Source: an uncultured Spirochaetales bacterium (GTDB taxonomy: Bacteria; Spirochaetota; Spirochaetia; JAFGXN01). From it: a stretch of DNA of 64,000 bases. Both the position numbers and the translations under genes were made by a program. The notes beneath the pieces are model-generated. The model ran no database searches and was not told the origin of the DNA. It was given only the letters and a program-made list of their open reading frames with translations. The stretch's first letter is position 1. The number at the start of each line of letters is the position of its first letter. The stretch lies in assembly GCA_949289575.1 (NCBI GenBank), contig CASEOG010000006.1:1-64000 (forward strand). Reading direction: 5' to 3'. Positions 32,985-42,371 of this stretch are shown here, in pieces.

Positions 32985-34520
32985 ATGATTATAAAGAAGA
33001 AGGAAAAAACTCCGATTACACCTCCCGACGAAAAGGAGATGACCGTCAAACTGAAAAATTTCGGCGGCATTGCCCCGTCGGTTTACCTGCGTATCTTTCT
33101 CTCCATTCTGATTGTCTGCGGACTTTTCTTTTTGCTTTTTTTCCCCGGAATCAGGCATGAGGGAACCGTTTTGAAAGTCACGACCCGGCCGGCCGGTGCC
33201 GTCGTCACGGTTAACGGATATTACGCCGGAACCGCACCGGCAAAAATCTTTCTTCCCGCCCGCGCCCGTTACGATATCAAAATCGAAAAACCGGGATTTC
33301 CGGTTTACGAAAAAGAAATTAATGCCAAAGGCCGTATTTTTGCCACACTGTTTTTTCCCGTCAAAGAAAAAATAGATGTTGTATGGGAGAAACCTGCCGA
33401 ACCCGACCTCTGCTCCCGGAGGGTTCTTGCCGAATTCAATGATTTTGCCCTGGCCGATCGCGAATATTCGCCTTCGATCCGCAAACAGACAGCCAAAAGC
33501 TTCGAGCCCAACTACTTTTTTACCGAAACACTCGACTTTTTCGTCCGCGATTATAAAGGATTTCTGACCGATGAGGAAATCGAAAAGGCCGTTCTGCGGG
33601 CGGCAGCTCTCTGCACACACGAAGTGACAACCGGAGCGGTTTTAAAAGCCTACACAAGACTTTATCCGTCGCTCGATCCGGTCGAAGCGGCCGACGCCGT
33701 TCTGACCGCATTAAAGGCATCGAATCCGAGAGCCGCTCTGATTTTCCGCGGTGCGCTGCCGGAACCGATGAAAAAGCAGCTGTCGGCAACCGGGCTGCCG
33801 CCGGCCGGAGCCCCCGACTACCGGAAACCGCAGCTCCGGCCGGACGGCTCTTTTTCCGCAATCGGCGAACGGTGGGTTTCCTTCCCGAAAACAGCCGCCG
33901 TGACGGAGGGCGACACCCTGCTTCCGCCTGCCGAAATCGAATGCGGCGGATTTTGGATTCAGGACCGCGAAGTGACGGCCGGCCTTTACCGCCGTTTTTT
34001 GAGCGACTGTCCGGAATACAGCGCCGAAAACAGGGCCGCGTTGGAGGAACAGGGACTTGTCGACGCCTTTTATTTGCGGCAGTTTCCGCAGGACAACCGT
34101 CTGCCGGCCGTTTCCGTTTCATGGCACGCGGCGCAGGCCTTCTGCCGCTGGATCGAACGGCAGCCCGGACTGAGCGGGTTTCGGGCCCGATTGCCCTACT
34201 CCTTCGAAATCGCCCTCTTAACCGCCGATGACAACCCGGCAACCGCCAATCTTGCCGGCAGCAGAGTGCGGGCGGCCGGATCTCCTCAGTCCGATTCCCT
34301 CCGCGATTTGACCGGAAACGTCTGGGAATGGTGCCAAAACCCGCCGTTACGGGATCGGGCTGTCACCGATTCATTTTTACTGAATCTTCCCACCGAAATC
34401 AAAGCGGTGGCCGGAGGATCTTACAAAAGCGACTCCTTTTCGCCTTCCGAAACCGGTGTTCAGTTCGCCGTCTGGTCCTCTCCCTATACCGGTTTCAGAG
34501 TTGTTTTGGAGAAAAAATGA
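32985..34520 (+). CDS. Membrane-anchored PEGA plus SUMF1/FGE-like domain protein
   Basis: A 511-residue protein. A cytoplasmic start of ~35 residues, one transmembrane helix (~38-58), then a PEGA domain (LKVTTRPAGAVVTVNGYYAG, ~64-115), a helical middle (~130-270) and a C-terminal formylglycine-enzyme-like domain (~285-511) with LTGNVWEWC, GGSYKSD and GFRVV. Most bacterial proteins with this last domain are not true sulfatase activators; no sulfatase is seen nearby. It probably acts at the cell surface. ATG 32985 is chosen over an upstream GTG because the promoter leaves no room for it. It overlaps smpB by four bases. Confidence 0.82.
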   Translation: MIIKKKEKTPITPPDEKEMTVKLKNFGGIAPSVYLRIFLSILIVCGLFFLLFFPGIRHEGTVLKVTTRPAGAVVTVNGYYAGTAPAKIFLPARARYDIKIEKPGFPVYEKEINAKGRIFATLFFPVKEKIDVVWEKPAEPDLCSRRVLAEFNDFALADREYSPSIRKQTAKSFEPNYFFTETLDFFVRDYKGFLTDEEIEKAVLRAAALCTHEVTTGAVLKAYTRLYPSLDPVEAADAVLTALKASNPRAALIFRGALPEPMKKQLSATGLPPAGAPDYRKPQLRPDGSFSAIGERWVSFPKTAAVTEGDTLLPPAEIECGGFWIQDREVTAGLYRRFLSDCPEYSAENRAALEEQGLVDAFYLRQFPQDNRLPAVSVSWHAAQAFCRWIERQPGLSGFRARLPYSFEIALLTADDNPATANLAGSRVRAAGSPQSDSLRDLTGNVWEWCQNPPLRDRAVTDSFLLNLPTEIKAVAGGSYKSDSFSPSETGVQFAVWSSPYTGFRVVLEKK

Positions 34521-34990
34521 GCAAAAAAGATTCCCCTTCTTCTCTTCTTTTGGAAAACAGAAAAGCCCGCTTCCGCTACGAAATCGGCGAAACCCTCGAA
34601 TGCGGCATTGTGCTGAAAGGCACGGAGGTCAAATCTCTGCGGGCGCACCGGTTTGCGTTTAACGACAGCTATGTCCGCGTTACAAAAGGCGAACTCTTTC
34701 TGGCCGGATTTCATATCTCTCCGTATCCATTCGGAACACACGAAAATCACGAACCGGAACGGATCCGAAAATTACTGGCCCACAAAAAAGAAATCGAAAA
34801 ACTCTCCCGTAAAACAGCCGAAAAGGGATATACACTGGTCCCCCTCAAACTTTATCTGAAAGACTCGAAAGTGAAGGTTCTTGTCGGCATTGCCCGCGGA
34901 AAAAAAGATTTCGACAAGCGGGCGTCCATAAAAGAAAGAGATATAAAAAAAGCGGTCAGCCGTGAACTGGCTTCGAACGGCCGCCGCTGA
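34517..34990 (+). CDS. smpB: tmRNA-binding protein SmpB
   Basis: Binds tmRNA and brings it to stalled ribosomes. The 157-residue protein has the core SLLLENRKARFRYEIGETLECGIVLKG, TEVKSLRAHRFAFNDSYV and the basic tail KKDFDKRASIKERDIKKAVSR. The start ATG is inside the stop of the PEGA gene (ATGA), with TTGGAG upstream. Its RNA partner is at 6517-6860. Length and motifs are typical. Confidence 0.95.
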   Translation: MSKKDSPSSLLLENRKARFRYEIGETLECGIVLKGTEVKSLRAHRFAFNDSYVRVTKGELFLAGFHISPYPFGTHENHEPERIRKLLAHKKEIEKLSRKTAEKGYTLVPLKLYLKDSKVKVLVGIARGKKDFDKRASIKERDIKKAVSRELASNGRR

Positions 34991-35013
34991 TTCCGATAAA
35001 GCCGGCTTTGTCT

Positions 35014-36033
35014 TTAAAAATCTTCGACATCCTTGACGGAAGAAAGATAATCGGTATGTTGCCAGACCCGAACCGAGTCGATGTAAAAGACAGGATCGCT
35101 GTCGTCATCAAATTTCCCGATAATTTCTCCGTGAGGTCCGTACTGATCCCCCGCGTCAATTTCGCAAGTCAGCCGCAAATATTCCCTGACCTTCGACACT
35201 CCGCCCCCTTTTGTCATCCAGGTCGGTTGTCCGTCGATATAAAAAATATATTCGTCCGGTGTCCACTTCAATCCGAAAGTATGATATCCTTTGTAAAGAT
35301 CGCCTCTGACACAGGTCAGAAAATCTTCCACCTGCCCCTCCTTCCCGTATCCGTCCCAAAGAAGCGCATGGCCCATCACGCTGAAATCTTCTTTTTTGTT
35401 ATAGCGATGCAAAAAGGCCGATTCGTACACATCGATTTCCGTACCGTCCTCTCCGTCATCACCGATACGATTCTGAGATGCAACCTGAAGCCAGAACGCA
35501 GACCACATACCGGGAGCGTTCGGAAATTGAACCGTTGCTTCAAAGTAGCCGAAAGCCTGCGAAAAAAGCATTTCGTCTCCGGATCCGTCGGCCTTGATAC
35601 GTCGTGTTTCGATACCCGACGTAAACCGGCCTTCCCGTCCGCAAATCCCGGCAGAGCAGGCGTGATCCGTTTTCTGAAGCACCCTGATTTCGACTTTTCC
35701 GTTTCTGACTCTCATCATATCCGGACACCAGTAATTGGTCCATTCGGGATGCGAGGCCGACTGACTCTCCCAGCGGACACCGTGAGGGGACGGAACCCAC
35801 TCTTCGGGAAGGAAATTCCCGTCGAAATTTTCATCCATTGTCACATACCAGCCGCCGCCGGCCGCAACGGCTTCTGCCTGCGAAGAATAGACCCGAATTC
35901 CATCCATTCCGGGACGGGAAACCTTGTTCCAGTCGATGTTGCTCTCTTCTCCGCGAAAAACAACGCATGAAAGACACAATAAAACAGAAAACATAATAAT
36001 AACAAATGAACCGATAATTCCGTACTTTTTCAT
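35014..36033 (-). CDS. Exported GH16-family glycoside hydrolase (lipoprotein)
   Basis: A 339-residue enzyme that would cleave beta-glucans or related galactans. The signal ends in a lipobox-like LLCLSC, with Cys23 as the lipidated residue. The GH16 catalytic motif is DGTEIDVYES with Glu199, Asp201 and Glu204. The ITEM FGYFEATVQFPNAPGMWSAFWLQ and HTFGLKWTPDEYIFYIDG strands are the family's jelly-roll core. Substrate (laminarin, lichenin, porphyran and others) cannot be told. It has its own promoter with seven bases to the ATG. Confidence 0.88.
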   Translation of the reverse strand: MKKYGIIGSFVIIMFSVLLCLSCVVFRGEESNIDWNKVSRPGMDGIRVYSSQAEAVAAGGGWYVTMDENFDGNFLPEEWVPSPHGVRWESQSASHPEWTNYWCPDMMRVRNGKVEIRVLQKTDHACSAGICGREGRFTSGIETRRIKADGSGDEMLFSQAFGYFEATVQFPNAPGMWSAFWLQVASQNRIGDDGEDGTEIDVYESAFLHRYNKKEDFSVMGHALLWDGYGKEGQVEDFLTCVRGDLYKGYHTFGLKWTPDEYIFYIDGQPTWMTKGGGVSKVREYLRLTCEIDAGDQYGPHGEIIGKFDDDSDPVFYIDSVRVWQHTDYLSSVKDVEDF

Positions 36034-36040
36034 GTTCTCA

Positions 36041-36068
36041 AGTTTAGCACATTCGTATGAAAACGCAA
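36041..36068 (-). promoter_or_regulatory. GH16 promoter, probably leaderless type
   Basis: Minus strand TTGCGT (36063-36068), 16-base spacer, TAAACT (36041-36046), seven bases to ATG 36033. Only a weak GAG lies between. Confidence 0.5.
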
Positions 36069-36111
36069 GTTTTTTATCGATTTTTTTTTCGAATTCTGAT
36101 ATTGTAAAATC

Positions 36112-36816
36112 ATGGACAAAGTCGTTTTTATAGGAGACAGCTGGGGCCGTTACCTCGGCGAAGCGGCCGAAAAATACGGAATCGTCGAAAAAATAAATGC
36201 CGAAGCGGAATACAGGTCAACGACAATTATCGGATCGACAGCGTCGAAGTTTGTCAGAAATTACGATTCGTATATGGACCGGACAGTCGAAACATTGAAG
36301 AGCAATCCGCACCGTCTCATCATCTTCAGTCTGGGCGGGAATGATTTTTACAACCTGGGCCATTTCAACAATCTGACGGAAGTCCCGGAAACTTTTATAG
36401 AAGAGAGCTTCTCGAAAATCAGAAATAATCTGATTTCCGTATTGAAAGAAATCAGGACAATTTCGACAGCGCCGATTCTGATTTCCGGATATGATTATTT
36501 TAACATCACTCTGCTGACCGATCTTTTTACACCGGAAAGTTGCCTGCGAAAACTTTCCACTCCCTTATTTAACCGTCTGATGACAAAATTGGGCCGTTAT
36601 TTTGCCGAGGCGGCGGCGGTCATCCCCGATGCACGATACACCGTCAACTGGGGACTTCTTCAAAATCATGCCGATCCGCAGCGCTACCCTCTGCGCGGCG
36701 GAAATCCGAACGAACCGACACCCCGGGAATGGATACCCGACGGTATGCATCCGACGCCGGAGGGATACAGACTTCTGCTGGAATCGACTCTCAAACAGGG
36801 CGGATATTTAAAATAA
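36112..36816 (+). CDS. SGNH/GDSL-family hydrolase
   Basis: A 234-residue esterase/lipase-type hydrolase. VVFIGDSWG holds the nucleophile Ser10, GGND is block III, and DGMHPTPEGY holds the C-terminal Asp-x-x-His pair. No signal peptide, so it acts in the cytoplasm unless exported otherwise. No ribosome site precedes the ATG; a weak TCGATT-17-TATTGT promoter (36077-36105) ends six bases upstream. It faces the GH16 gene back to back; deacetylation of a glycan is a reasonable but unproved role. Confidence 0.82.
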   Translation: MDKVVFIGDSWGRYLGEAAEKYGIVEKINAEAEYRSTTIIGSTASKFVRNYDSYMDRTVETLKSNPHRLIIFSLGGNDFYNLGHFNNLTEVPETFIEESFSKIRNNLISVLKEIRTISTAPILISGYDYFNITLLTDLFTPESCLRKLSTPLFNRLMTKLGRYFAEAAAVIPDARYTVNWGLLQNHADPQRYPLRGGNPNEPTPREWIPDGMHPTPEGYRLLLESTLKQGGYLK

Positions 36817-36819
36817 AAA

Positions 36820-36855
36820 GAATTGCAATTCCTTGAGTTTATGCTAAAATAAACT
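36820..36855 (+). promoter_or_regulatory. DMT-type transporter promoter with two palindromes
   Basis: TTGCAA (36823-36828), 16-base spacer, TAAAAT (36845-36850). A perfect 12-bp palindrome GAATTGCAATTC (36820-36831) covers the -35, and an inverted repeat AGTTTAT ... ATAAACT (36836-36855) covers the -10. Both look like operator sites. Confidence 0.6.
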
Positions 36856-36873
36856 TTCAGGAGTTTTATAATT

Positions 36874-37743
36874 ATGGATTTACAAACGCTCATCGGAATT
36901 TTCGCTGCGCTTGCGGCAGCTTTTTTTGCCCAATTCGGTCTCGTCATTCAGAAAAAACGGGTCAACACGTTGGAAAAGCGGTTTGCGGAAACAGGCATCA
37001 AAAAAGCCTATGCCGCCGACCCTGTCTGGCTGCTGGCCATCTTCATGAATGTTGTTCTGGCAGTCATCTGCAATTCCGTAGCGAATGCCAAAATCGGAAT
37101 TGCTCTCTCGGTGCCGATTTTCAACGGCGGTATTGTGTTTCTGGTCATCGGACTTGTTCTGATCTGTAAAGAAAAACTGACAAAATTAAATTATTTCGCG
37201 GTTTTTCTGCTGGTTGCCGGTCTGATACTGGCCGGATGCGGAGACGTCACCGGAACTCCGACCGTTTCCGTTTTTAAAGAAAACCTGATTCCGTTTGCCC
37301 TTTTCATGGGTGCGCTTTTTGTTCTGGCACTGGCGGCCTTTCTGATTCAGAAGAAATTCTCCAAACCGATGATGATTGCACTGGGAGTTCTGGCCGGGTG
37401 CTTTATGACTCTCAATCTGCTGATGGGACAAATCATTCCGCTGGCAGTCGAAGCGGCAGCCGCCAAAGAGTGGCTCTGGGCCGCTGTTTTTGTCGCTCTG
37501 ATTGTTTTTTTCGGAGGTGCCGGAACACTCGGCAATATTTTCTGCAACCAGAAAGCTTTTAAGAACGGGAATGCCATCAACTATCTGCCGATCGTCATAG
37601 CAATTCAGAACATTCTCCCCGTTATTGTCGGCGTTTTTGTTCTCAGACAGGAGATCGGTCGGGTATTTTGCTTTTACCCCGGACTTCTGCTGATTATCGC
37701 AGGCGCCGTTCTTCTTTCGGATATGCAGGCGGATGCGGCCTGA
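36874..37743 (+). CDS. DMT/EamA-like multi-pass membrane protein
   Basis: A 289-residue protein with about nine or ten hydrophobic helices, small and rich in A, G, L, V, without charged catalytic motifs. The two-half build with an N-terminal FFAQFGLVIQKKRVNTLEKR loop and Glu/Lys between helices fits the drug/metabolite transporter superfamily. Substrate unknown. CAGGAG precedes the ATG by 11 bases. It is a single-gene unit with a likely repressor- or activator-controlled promoter and a strong terminator after it. Confidence 0.72.
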   Translation: MDLQTLIGIFAALAAAFFAQFGLVIQKKRVNTLEKRFAETGIKKAYAADPVWLLAIFMNVVLAVICNSVANAKIGIALSVPIFNGGIVFLVIGLVLICKEKLTKLNYFAVFLLVAGLILAGCGDVTGTPTVSVFKENLIPFALFMGALFVLALAAFLIQKKFSKPMMIALGVLAGCFMTLNLLMGQIIPLAVEAAAAKEWLWAAVFVALIVFFGGAGTLGNIFCNQKAFKNGNAINYLPIVIAIQNILPVIVGVFVLRQEIGRVFCFYPGLLLIIAGAVLLSDMQADAA

Positions 37744-37779
37744 TCCGTTTCGGACAGTCTCCCGTTACCCCGGACGATA

Positions 37780-37807
37780 AAAGAGCCCCTCATACGAGGG
37801 GCTCTTT
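37780..37807. terminator. Bidirectional terminator
   Basis: A 12-bp stem AAAGAGCCCCTC / GAGGGGCTCTTT with loop ATAC. It lies between the permease gene and the convergent DJ-1 gene. Confidence 0.85.
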
Positions 37808-37821
37808 CATATCCGGCTTCT

Positions 37822-38388
37822 TTAACGGTAAACAACCTGCTCTTTCAGACGGGCCGCCGTTTCTTCGTCCTTCAGCGCGGCTACCAATGCCAGACCGAAA
37901 TCAAACGCCGCACCGGCGCCTCTTCCCGTCAGAAAATTTCCGTCGGCAATACAGGGGCCGTTTTCCCACGGCTGGGCTCCGCCTTCCCTCAGTTTCGGCT
38001 CGAAACCGGGATAGCAGCAGGCAATTTTTCCCCGCAGCAGCCCCCACTCGGCCAAAACAACCGCCGGCGAAGCGCAAATCGCCGCAACCGTTTTTCCCGA
38101 AGAGACCATTGCCTCGGTAAACTGCTTCAGTTCCGCCGATTCGGAGAGATGAATGGCCGCCGGCATACCGCCCGGCAAAAAAAGGGCCTGAAAGTCATCC
38201 GGATTCGGCTTCGCCTCTTCCCATCGACCGCCGTTACAGACAACGGCAATCCCGTGAGAACCGGTAACGGTTTTTTCTTTCAGCCCGGTAAAAACCGCTT
38301 CGATACCGCTGCGAATCAGCAAATCGGCGGGGACAATTGCCTCGCTCTCTTCAAATCCTTCCGTCAGGGGAATCAGAACGCGAATCAT
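37822..38388 (-). CDS. DJ-1/PfpI-family protein
   Basis: A 188-residue protein of the DJ-1 type. Cys105 in AAICASPAV is the nucleophile-elbow cysteine and Glu14 in GFEESEA its conserved partner. Family members include glyoxalases, chaperones and stress proteins; which applies is unknown. It overlaps the acyl-CoA ligase gene by four bases and is translated from the same mRNA. Confidence 0.88.
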   Translation of the reverse strand: MIRVLIPLTEGFEESEAIVPADLLIRSGIEAVFTGLKEKTVTGSHGIAVVCNGGRWEEAKPNPDDFQALFLPGGMPAAIHLSESAELKQFTEAMVSSGKTVAAICASPAVVLAEWGLLRGKIACCYPGFEPKLREGGAQPWENGPCIADGNFLTGRGAGAAFDFGLALVAALKDEETAARLKEQVVYR

Positions 38389-40088
38389 TTTTTCCCTCCT
38401 TTTCCGTCCCGGCGATAGAGAAACCGCTTGATTTTGTGAGTCGCCGTTTTTTCGAACGGCTCCTGCTGATGCTCCGATTTGGTGATTTTCGAAAAATTAC
38501 TGAGCCGTTTATTGACATCATTGATAATCGTTTTGATATAATCGCCGGCCGCCTGTGCCGAATCGCCGAATTTCTTCTTTACTTCGTCCATATTTAAATG
38601 AACAAGCGCTGTCAGGCTTTTTTTCTCATCCTCGACAATCAGAGAATCTTCCACGAACTCAAACTCATTAATCATCGCCTCGATCGACTCGGGGTAAATA
38701 TTTTCTCCGGACGGTCCCAAAATCATATTTTTCAGACGGCCGCAAATATAGAGGTGGTTCTTTTTGAAAACGCCCAAATCACCGGTTCTGAACCAACCGT
38801 CTTCCGTAAAGGCTTCGGCGGTTCTTTCGGGATCTTTGAAATAGCCTTTCATCACATTCGGTCCTTTTACCTGAATTTCCCCTTCCCCGGTTTTCGGATC
38901 GGCATCGGCTATGCGCACTTCGACTTCGTCGATGTAATGACCGGTTGCCCGAAAGCGCTGTTCTGCCGCATTGGCGCCGACGACAAGAGGCGATGTTTCC
39001 GTCAGACCGTAACCGAGACAGTACGGAAATTTTCCTTCCCGCAGGAAAACTTCGACATCGGGAGCCAGCGGGGCCCCGCCGATTCCGAAGAAGACCAGAT
39101 TCCCTCCGAACAGTTTATACATTTTCTTTCCGGCAACCCGGTTCAACAGTTTTCGTGTCGGCGGAAAACGGTAAAGCGTCCGGGTCAACGCTTTTTTATT
39201 GATTGTTGTCAGAATCGATTTTCGGTAAATCTTCTCGACCAGCAGCGGAACCGAAAGCATAATCCCGGGACGCACCCGCTGCATGACCGGAATCAGAGTT
39301 GCCGGCGACAACGGTTTCGACAGATAATGAATATGACAGCCGCGGTTTAATGTCGTCAGCATACCGATTGTACACTCGTAGGTATGGGAAAGCGGCAGAA
39401 TCGAAAGGGTCGCATTTTGCGAAACATCAATATTTTCCGGTTGAGGCGGAATGACACGCGCCGATATGACATTGGACACCAGATTGCCGTGAGACAGCAT
39501 AACACCTTTCGACGATCCCGTTGTTCCGGATGTATAGATAATGGCCGCCAAGTCATCGGAGTCAATCGGCTGATTTTTAACGCCGGTCACCGCCTCATCA
39601 AACGAAACGGCATCCGTCCGTGTGTTAAACTCATCGAAAGAAAGCGTCGCCCACTGTCCGTCCGGACTTAACGGCCGGGCGCCGTCAATACAAAAATATT
39701 TCAGACCGGGAAGCGACTCGATCACACTCTTGTTTTTATGATACATGGCGGAAGAAACAAAAAGAGCTTTTGACTCGGAATGTTTTAAGATATTCTCCAC
39801 ATCGGCCGGCATAAAATCGGGCAGAATCGGAACCACAATCCGCCCGAATGCCGTTACCGAAAAATAAGCGACAGACCACCACGGCGAATTGACGGCCAAA
39901 AGAGCGACTTTATCGCCTCTCCCGATTCCGGCTTCGGTCAGTATCTTATCAAATTCGATAATTCCTTTTAAAAGCTGTTCGTAGGTAAATCCCTCCCCCT
40001 GTTCGAAAGTGACAGCCTTGTTTGATCTGTAAGCATCGCATATTTGCGCGATAAAACAGTTTAATGTTCTTTTTTCGTAATCAATCAT
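38385..40088 (-). CDS. AMP-dependent acyl-CoA synthetase (long-chain type)
   Basis: A 567-residue ANL-superfamily ligase that activates a carboxylic acid, probably a fatty acid, to the CoA thioester. Seen motifs are IIYTSGTTGSSKGVMLSH (P-loop), GYGLTETSPLVV and GWFRTGDLG, with the C-terminal lysine region GPSGENIYPESIE. A 3-acyl-chain pocket cannot be read by eye; a fatty acid:ACP ligase is the main alternative. Its start overlaps the MBL gene's stop by eight bases, and the DJ-1 gene follows. Confidence 0.88.
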   Translation of the reverse strand: MIDYEKRTLNCFIAQICDAYRSNKAVTFEQGEGFTYEQLLKGIIEFDKILTEAGIGRGDKVALLAVNSPWWSVAYFSVTAFGRIVVPILPDFMPADVENILKHSESKALFVSSAMYHKNKSVIESLPGLKYFCIDGARPLSPDGQWATLSFDEFNTRTDAVSFDEAVTGVKNQPIDSDDLAAIIYTSGTTGSSKGVMLSHGNLVSNVISARVIPPQPENIDVSQNATLSILPLSHTYECTIGMLTTLNRGCHIHYLSKPLSPATLIPVMQRVRPGIMLSVPLLVEKIYRKSILTTINKKALTRTLYRFPPTRKLLNRVAGKKMYKLFGGNLVFFGIGGAPLAPDVEVFLREGKFPYCLGYGLTETSPLVVGANAAEQRFRATGHYIDEVEVRIADADPKTGEGEIQVKGPNVMKGYFKDPERTAEAFTEDGWFRTGDLGVFKKNHLYICGRLKNMILGPSGENIYPESIEAMINEFEFVEDSLIVEDEKKSLTALVHLNMDEVKKKFGDSAQAAGDYIKTIINDVNKRLSNFSKITKSEHQQEPFEKTATHKIKRFLYRRDGKGGKK

Positions 40089-40839
40089 AACAGGAAACTC
40101 CTTTTATCAGTTTATTTTTAGGACAAACCGTGATTTTTAATTTTTCATCTGCCAGTGAAGCAAAGCAGTCTGTGACCGTCTCTTCACTGTTGCTCTCATC
40201 GGATAAATGACACAAATAAACCTGCGACAGACGGCAATCGGGATGCTTTTTTAAATCCCGCAAGAAGCGGAAAGATGTCTGATTGGAAAGATGACCGTAC
40301 GTTCCGCCGATACGCTGTTTGAGAAACTCGGGATAGCGGCATACGGGCAGTTTTTCTTCGCAGTAATTGGTCTCCAACAGCAAGATATCGGACTTTAACG
40401 CCGCACGAAACATGGTCTCGTTCAGGATGCCGGTATCGGTGATGATCGTAAACCGGACTCCGTCCAAATCAAAATGAAAGCCGGCCGAATTCACGGCATC
40501 GTGATAAGTCGGAAACGGATAAAAGCGCACACCGTTAACGACGAAATCTTTCTTTAAACGAAATTCGCGCCGCTCATACAAGGATAAGCCGGGAACTCCC
40601 GCCTCGACATAAACAGGAAGTTCATATTTACAGCTGACTTTTGTCAGACCTTTTGTGTGATCGGAATGAACATGAGTCAGTAAGATATATTGTACGGAAT
40701 CGGGTGATTCGTCGATTTCACTCATCCGCGTTTCCCACTGGGATAAAGAAAATCCGCAGTCGATCAAAAACGAACCGTGAACTCCTTTAAAAAAGTAGGA
40801 GTTGGCCGACGATCCGCTCCCCAGTATTGCAAATTTCAT
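40081..40839 (-). CDS. Metallo-beta-lactamase-fold hydrolase (YycJ/WalJ-like)
   Basis: A 252-residue MBL-fold protein: LGSGSSANSYFF at the N-terminus, metal ligands in LTHVHSDHTKGL, DTG at the fourth position, and a later GTYGHLSNQ His. It resembles YycJ-type exonuclease-like proteins. ATG 40839 is chosen over an ATG 12 bases upstream because the family starts here and because the promoter -10 box overlaps the upstream codon. First gene of the MBL-ligase-DJ-1 operon. Confidence 0.85.
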   Translation of the reverse strand: MKFAILGSGSSANSYFFKGVHGSFLIDCGFSLSQWETRMSEIDESPDSVQYILLTHVHSDHTKGLTKVSCKYELPVYVEAGVPGLSLYERREFRLKKDFVVNGVRFYPFPTYHDAVNSAGFHFDLDGVRFTIITDTGILNETMFRAALKSDILLLETNYCEEKLPVCRYPEFLKQRIGGTYGHLSNQTSFRFLRDLKKHPDCRLSQVYLCHLSDESNSEETVTDCFASLADEKLKITVCPKNKLIKGVSCYD

Positions 40840-40846
40840 CGATAAT

Positions 40847-40875
40847 ATCATAACATATCGACGCTAAAAGGGCAA
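40847..40875 (-). promoter_or_regulatory. MBL-ligase-DJ-1 operon promoter, leaderless type
   Basis: Minus strand TTGCCC (40870-40875), 17-base spacer, TATGAT (40847-40852), seven bases to ATG 40839, no ribosome site. Confidence 0.6.
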
Positions 40876-40932
40876 GATGTTTCTTTTGCCGCCGCTCTTC
40901 CGTTCGTATCGGACAAAAACAGGTGCCGATGA

Positions 40933-40961
40933 TTGTCAAAAGTCAAAAAAAATGATATTTT
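40933..40961 (+). promoter_or_regulatory. asnS promoter
   Basis: TTGTCA (40933-40938), 17-base spacer, TATTTT (40956-40961); CGGAGG lies before the ATG at 40983. Confidence 0.6.
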
Positions 40962-40982
40962 GAAACCGAAACGGAGGATTTT

Positions 40983-42371
40983 ATGGATTCTTTGAAAGCC
41001 ATTTTAAGTCAGTCACCGGAAGGTCAGACCGTCACCGCCTGCGGCTGGGTACGCACCAAACGGGACGGAAAGAATATCAGTTTTATCGCTTTAAACGACG
41101 GTTCCTGCCTGTCCAATCTTCAGGTCGTTGTCGACAAAGAAAACGACTCCGTTTCGAACGAAACGCTGGCCCGTTGCGGCACGGGCGCCTCTCTGCAAGT
41201 CACCGGAAAACTGGTCGCTTCCGAAGGCGGCGGTCAGAATGCGGAAATTCATGCCGATACGATTACGGTTCTGGGCGACACTTCGGAAACGTTCCCTCTT
41301 CAGAAGAAACACCATTCCGTCGAATTTCTGCGCGAGATTGCCCATTTGAGAGCACGCACCAACACCTTTGCCGCGGTGGCCCGCATCCGCAGCGCCATGA
41401 GCTATGCCGTGCACACCTTCTTTCAGCAAAACGGCTTCTTTTACGTGCATACACCGATTATCACCGCCAATGACTGCGAAGGCGCCGGACAGATGTTCCA
41501 GGTCACTACACTCGACCTCGATACGATTGCCCGAAAAGAACTGAAAGACGGCATCGACTACACGCAGGACTTCTTCGGAAAAAAAGCCAGCCTGACGGTC
41601 AGCGGACAGCTGTCGGCCGAAACCTACGCCTGTGCCTTGAGCCGCGTTTACACATTCGGACCGACTTTCCGCGCCGAAAATTCCAATACGACACGCCATC
41701 TGGCCGAATTCTGGATGATCGAACCGGAAATTGCCTTCTGTACGCTCGAAGGCAACATGGAAATCGCCGAGGCTTTCATCAAATTTATCCTGAAGTATGT
41801 TCTCGAAAACTGCAAAGAGGATATGGAATTTTTCGATACCCGCATTCAAAAAGGGGTCATCGAAACCCTGCGCCAGGTGGTCGAAAAACCGTTTGTACGT
41901 ATCACTTATACCGAAGCCATCGAACACCTTGCCAAAGCGGCCGACAGTTTCGAATTCAAGCCGGTTTGGGGATGCGACCTGCAAACCGAACACGAAAAAT
42001 ATCTGACGGAAACGGTATTCAACGGACCGGTGATTGTAACCGACTACCCGAAAGAGATCAAAGCGTTCTATATGAAGCAGAACGACGACGGAAAAACCGT
42101 CCGTGCCATGGATATTCTCGTTCCGCGCCTGGGCGAAATCATCGGCGGTTCGGAAAGAGAGGCCGACTACGGTAAACTGGTTGCCCGCATGAAGGAATTG
42201 GGATTAAAAGAAGAAGATTACAGCTGGTATCTCGATCTGCGCCGTTTCGGAACGGTGCCCCACTCCGGATTCGGACTCGGGTTTGAACGGTTGATCCTCT
42301 ACATTACCGGCATGGCCAACATCCGCGATGTAATTCCCTATCCGCGCACCGTTAAAAATGCCGAGTTCTGA
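40983..42371 (+). CDS. asnS: Asparaginyl-tRNA synthetase
   Basis: Class II synthetase, 462 residues. The anticodon-binding OB domain is at the N-terminus ([27 protein letters not shown]). Class II motifs are seen as FFVHTPII-type region [34 protein letters not shown] and [15 protein letters not shown]. Having asnS suggests direct Asn-tRNA charging. The 3' end overlaps the methyltransferase gene by 14 bases. Confidence 0.95.
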   Translation: MDSLKAILSQSPEGQTVTACGWVRTKRDGKNISFIALNDGSCLSNLQVVVDKENDSVSNETLARCGTGASLQVTGKLVASEGGGQNAEIHADTITVLGDTSETFPLQKKHHSVEFLREIAHLRARTNTFAAVARIRSAMSYAVHTFFQQNGFFYVHTPIITANDCEGAGQMFQVTTLDLDTIARKELKDGIDYTQDFFGKKASLTVSGQLSAETYACALSRVYTFGPTFRAENSNTTRHLAEFWMIEPEIAFCTLEGNMEIAEAFIKFILKYVLENCKEDMEFFDTRIQKGVIETLRQVVEKPFVRITYTEAIEHLAKAADSFEFKPVWGCDLQTEHEKYLTETVFNGPVIVTDYPKEIKAFYMKQNDDGKTVRAMDILVPRLGEIIGGSEREADYGKLVARMKELGLKEEDYSWYLDLRRFGTVPHSGFGLGFERLILYITGMANIRDVIPYPRTVKNAEF

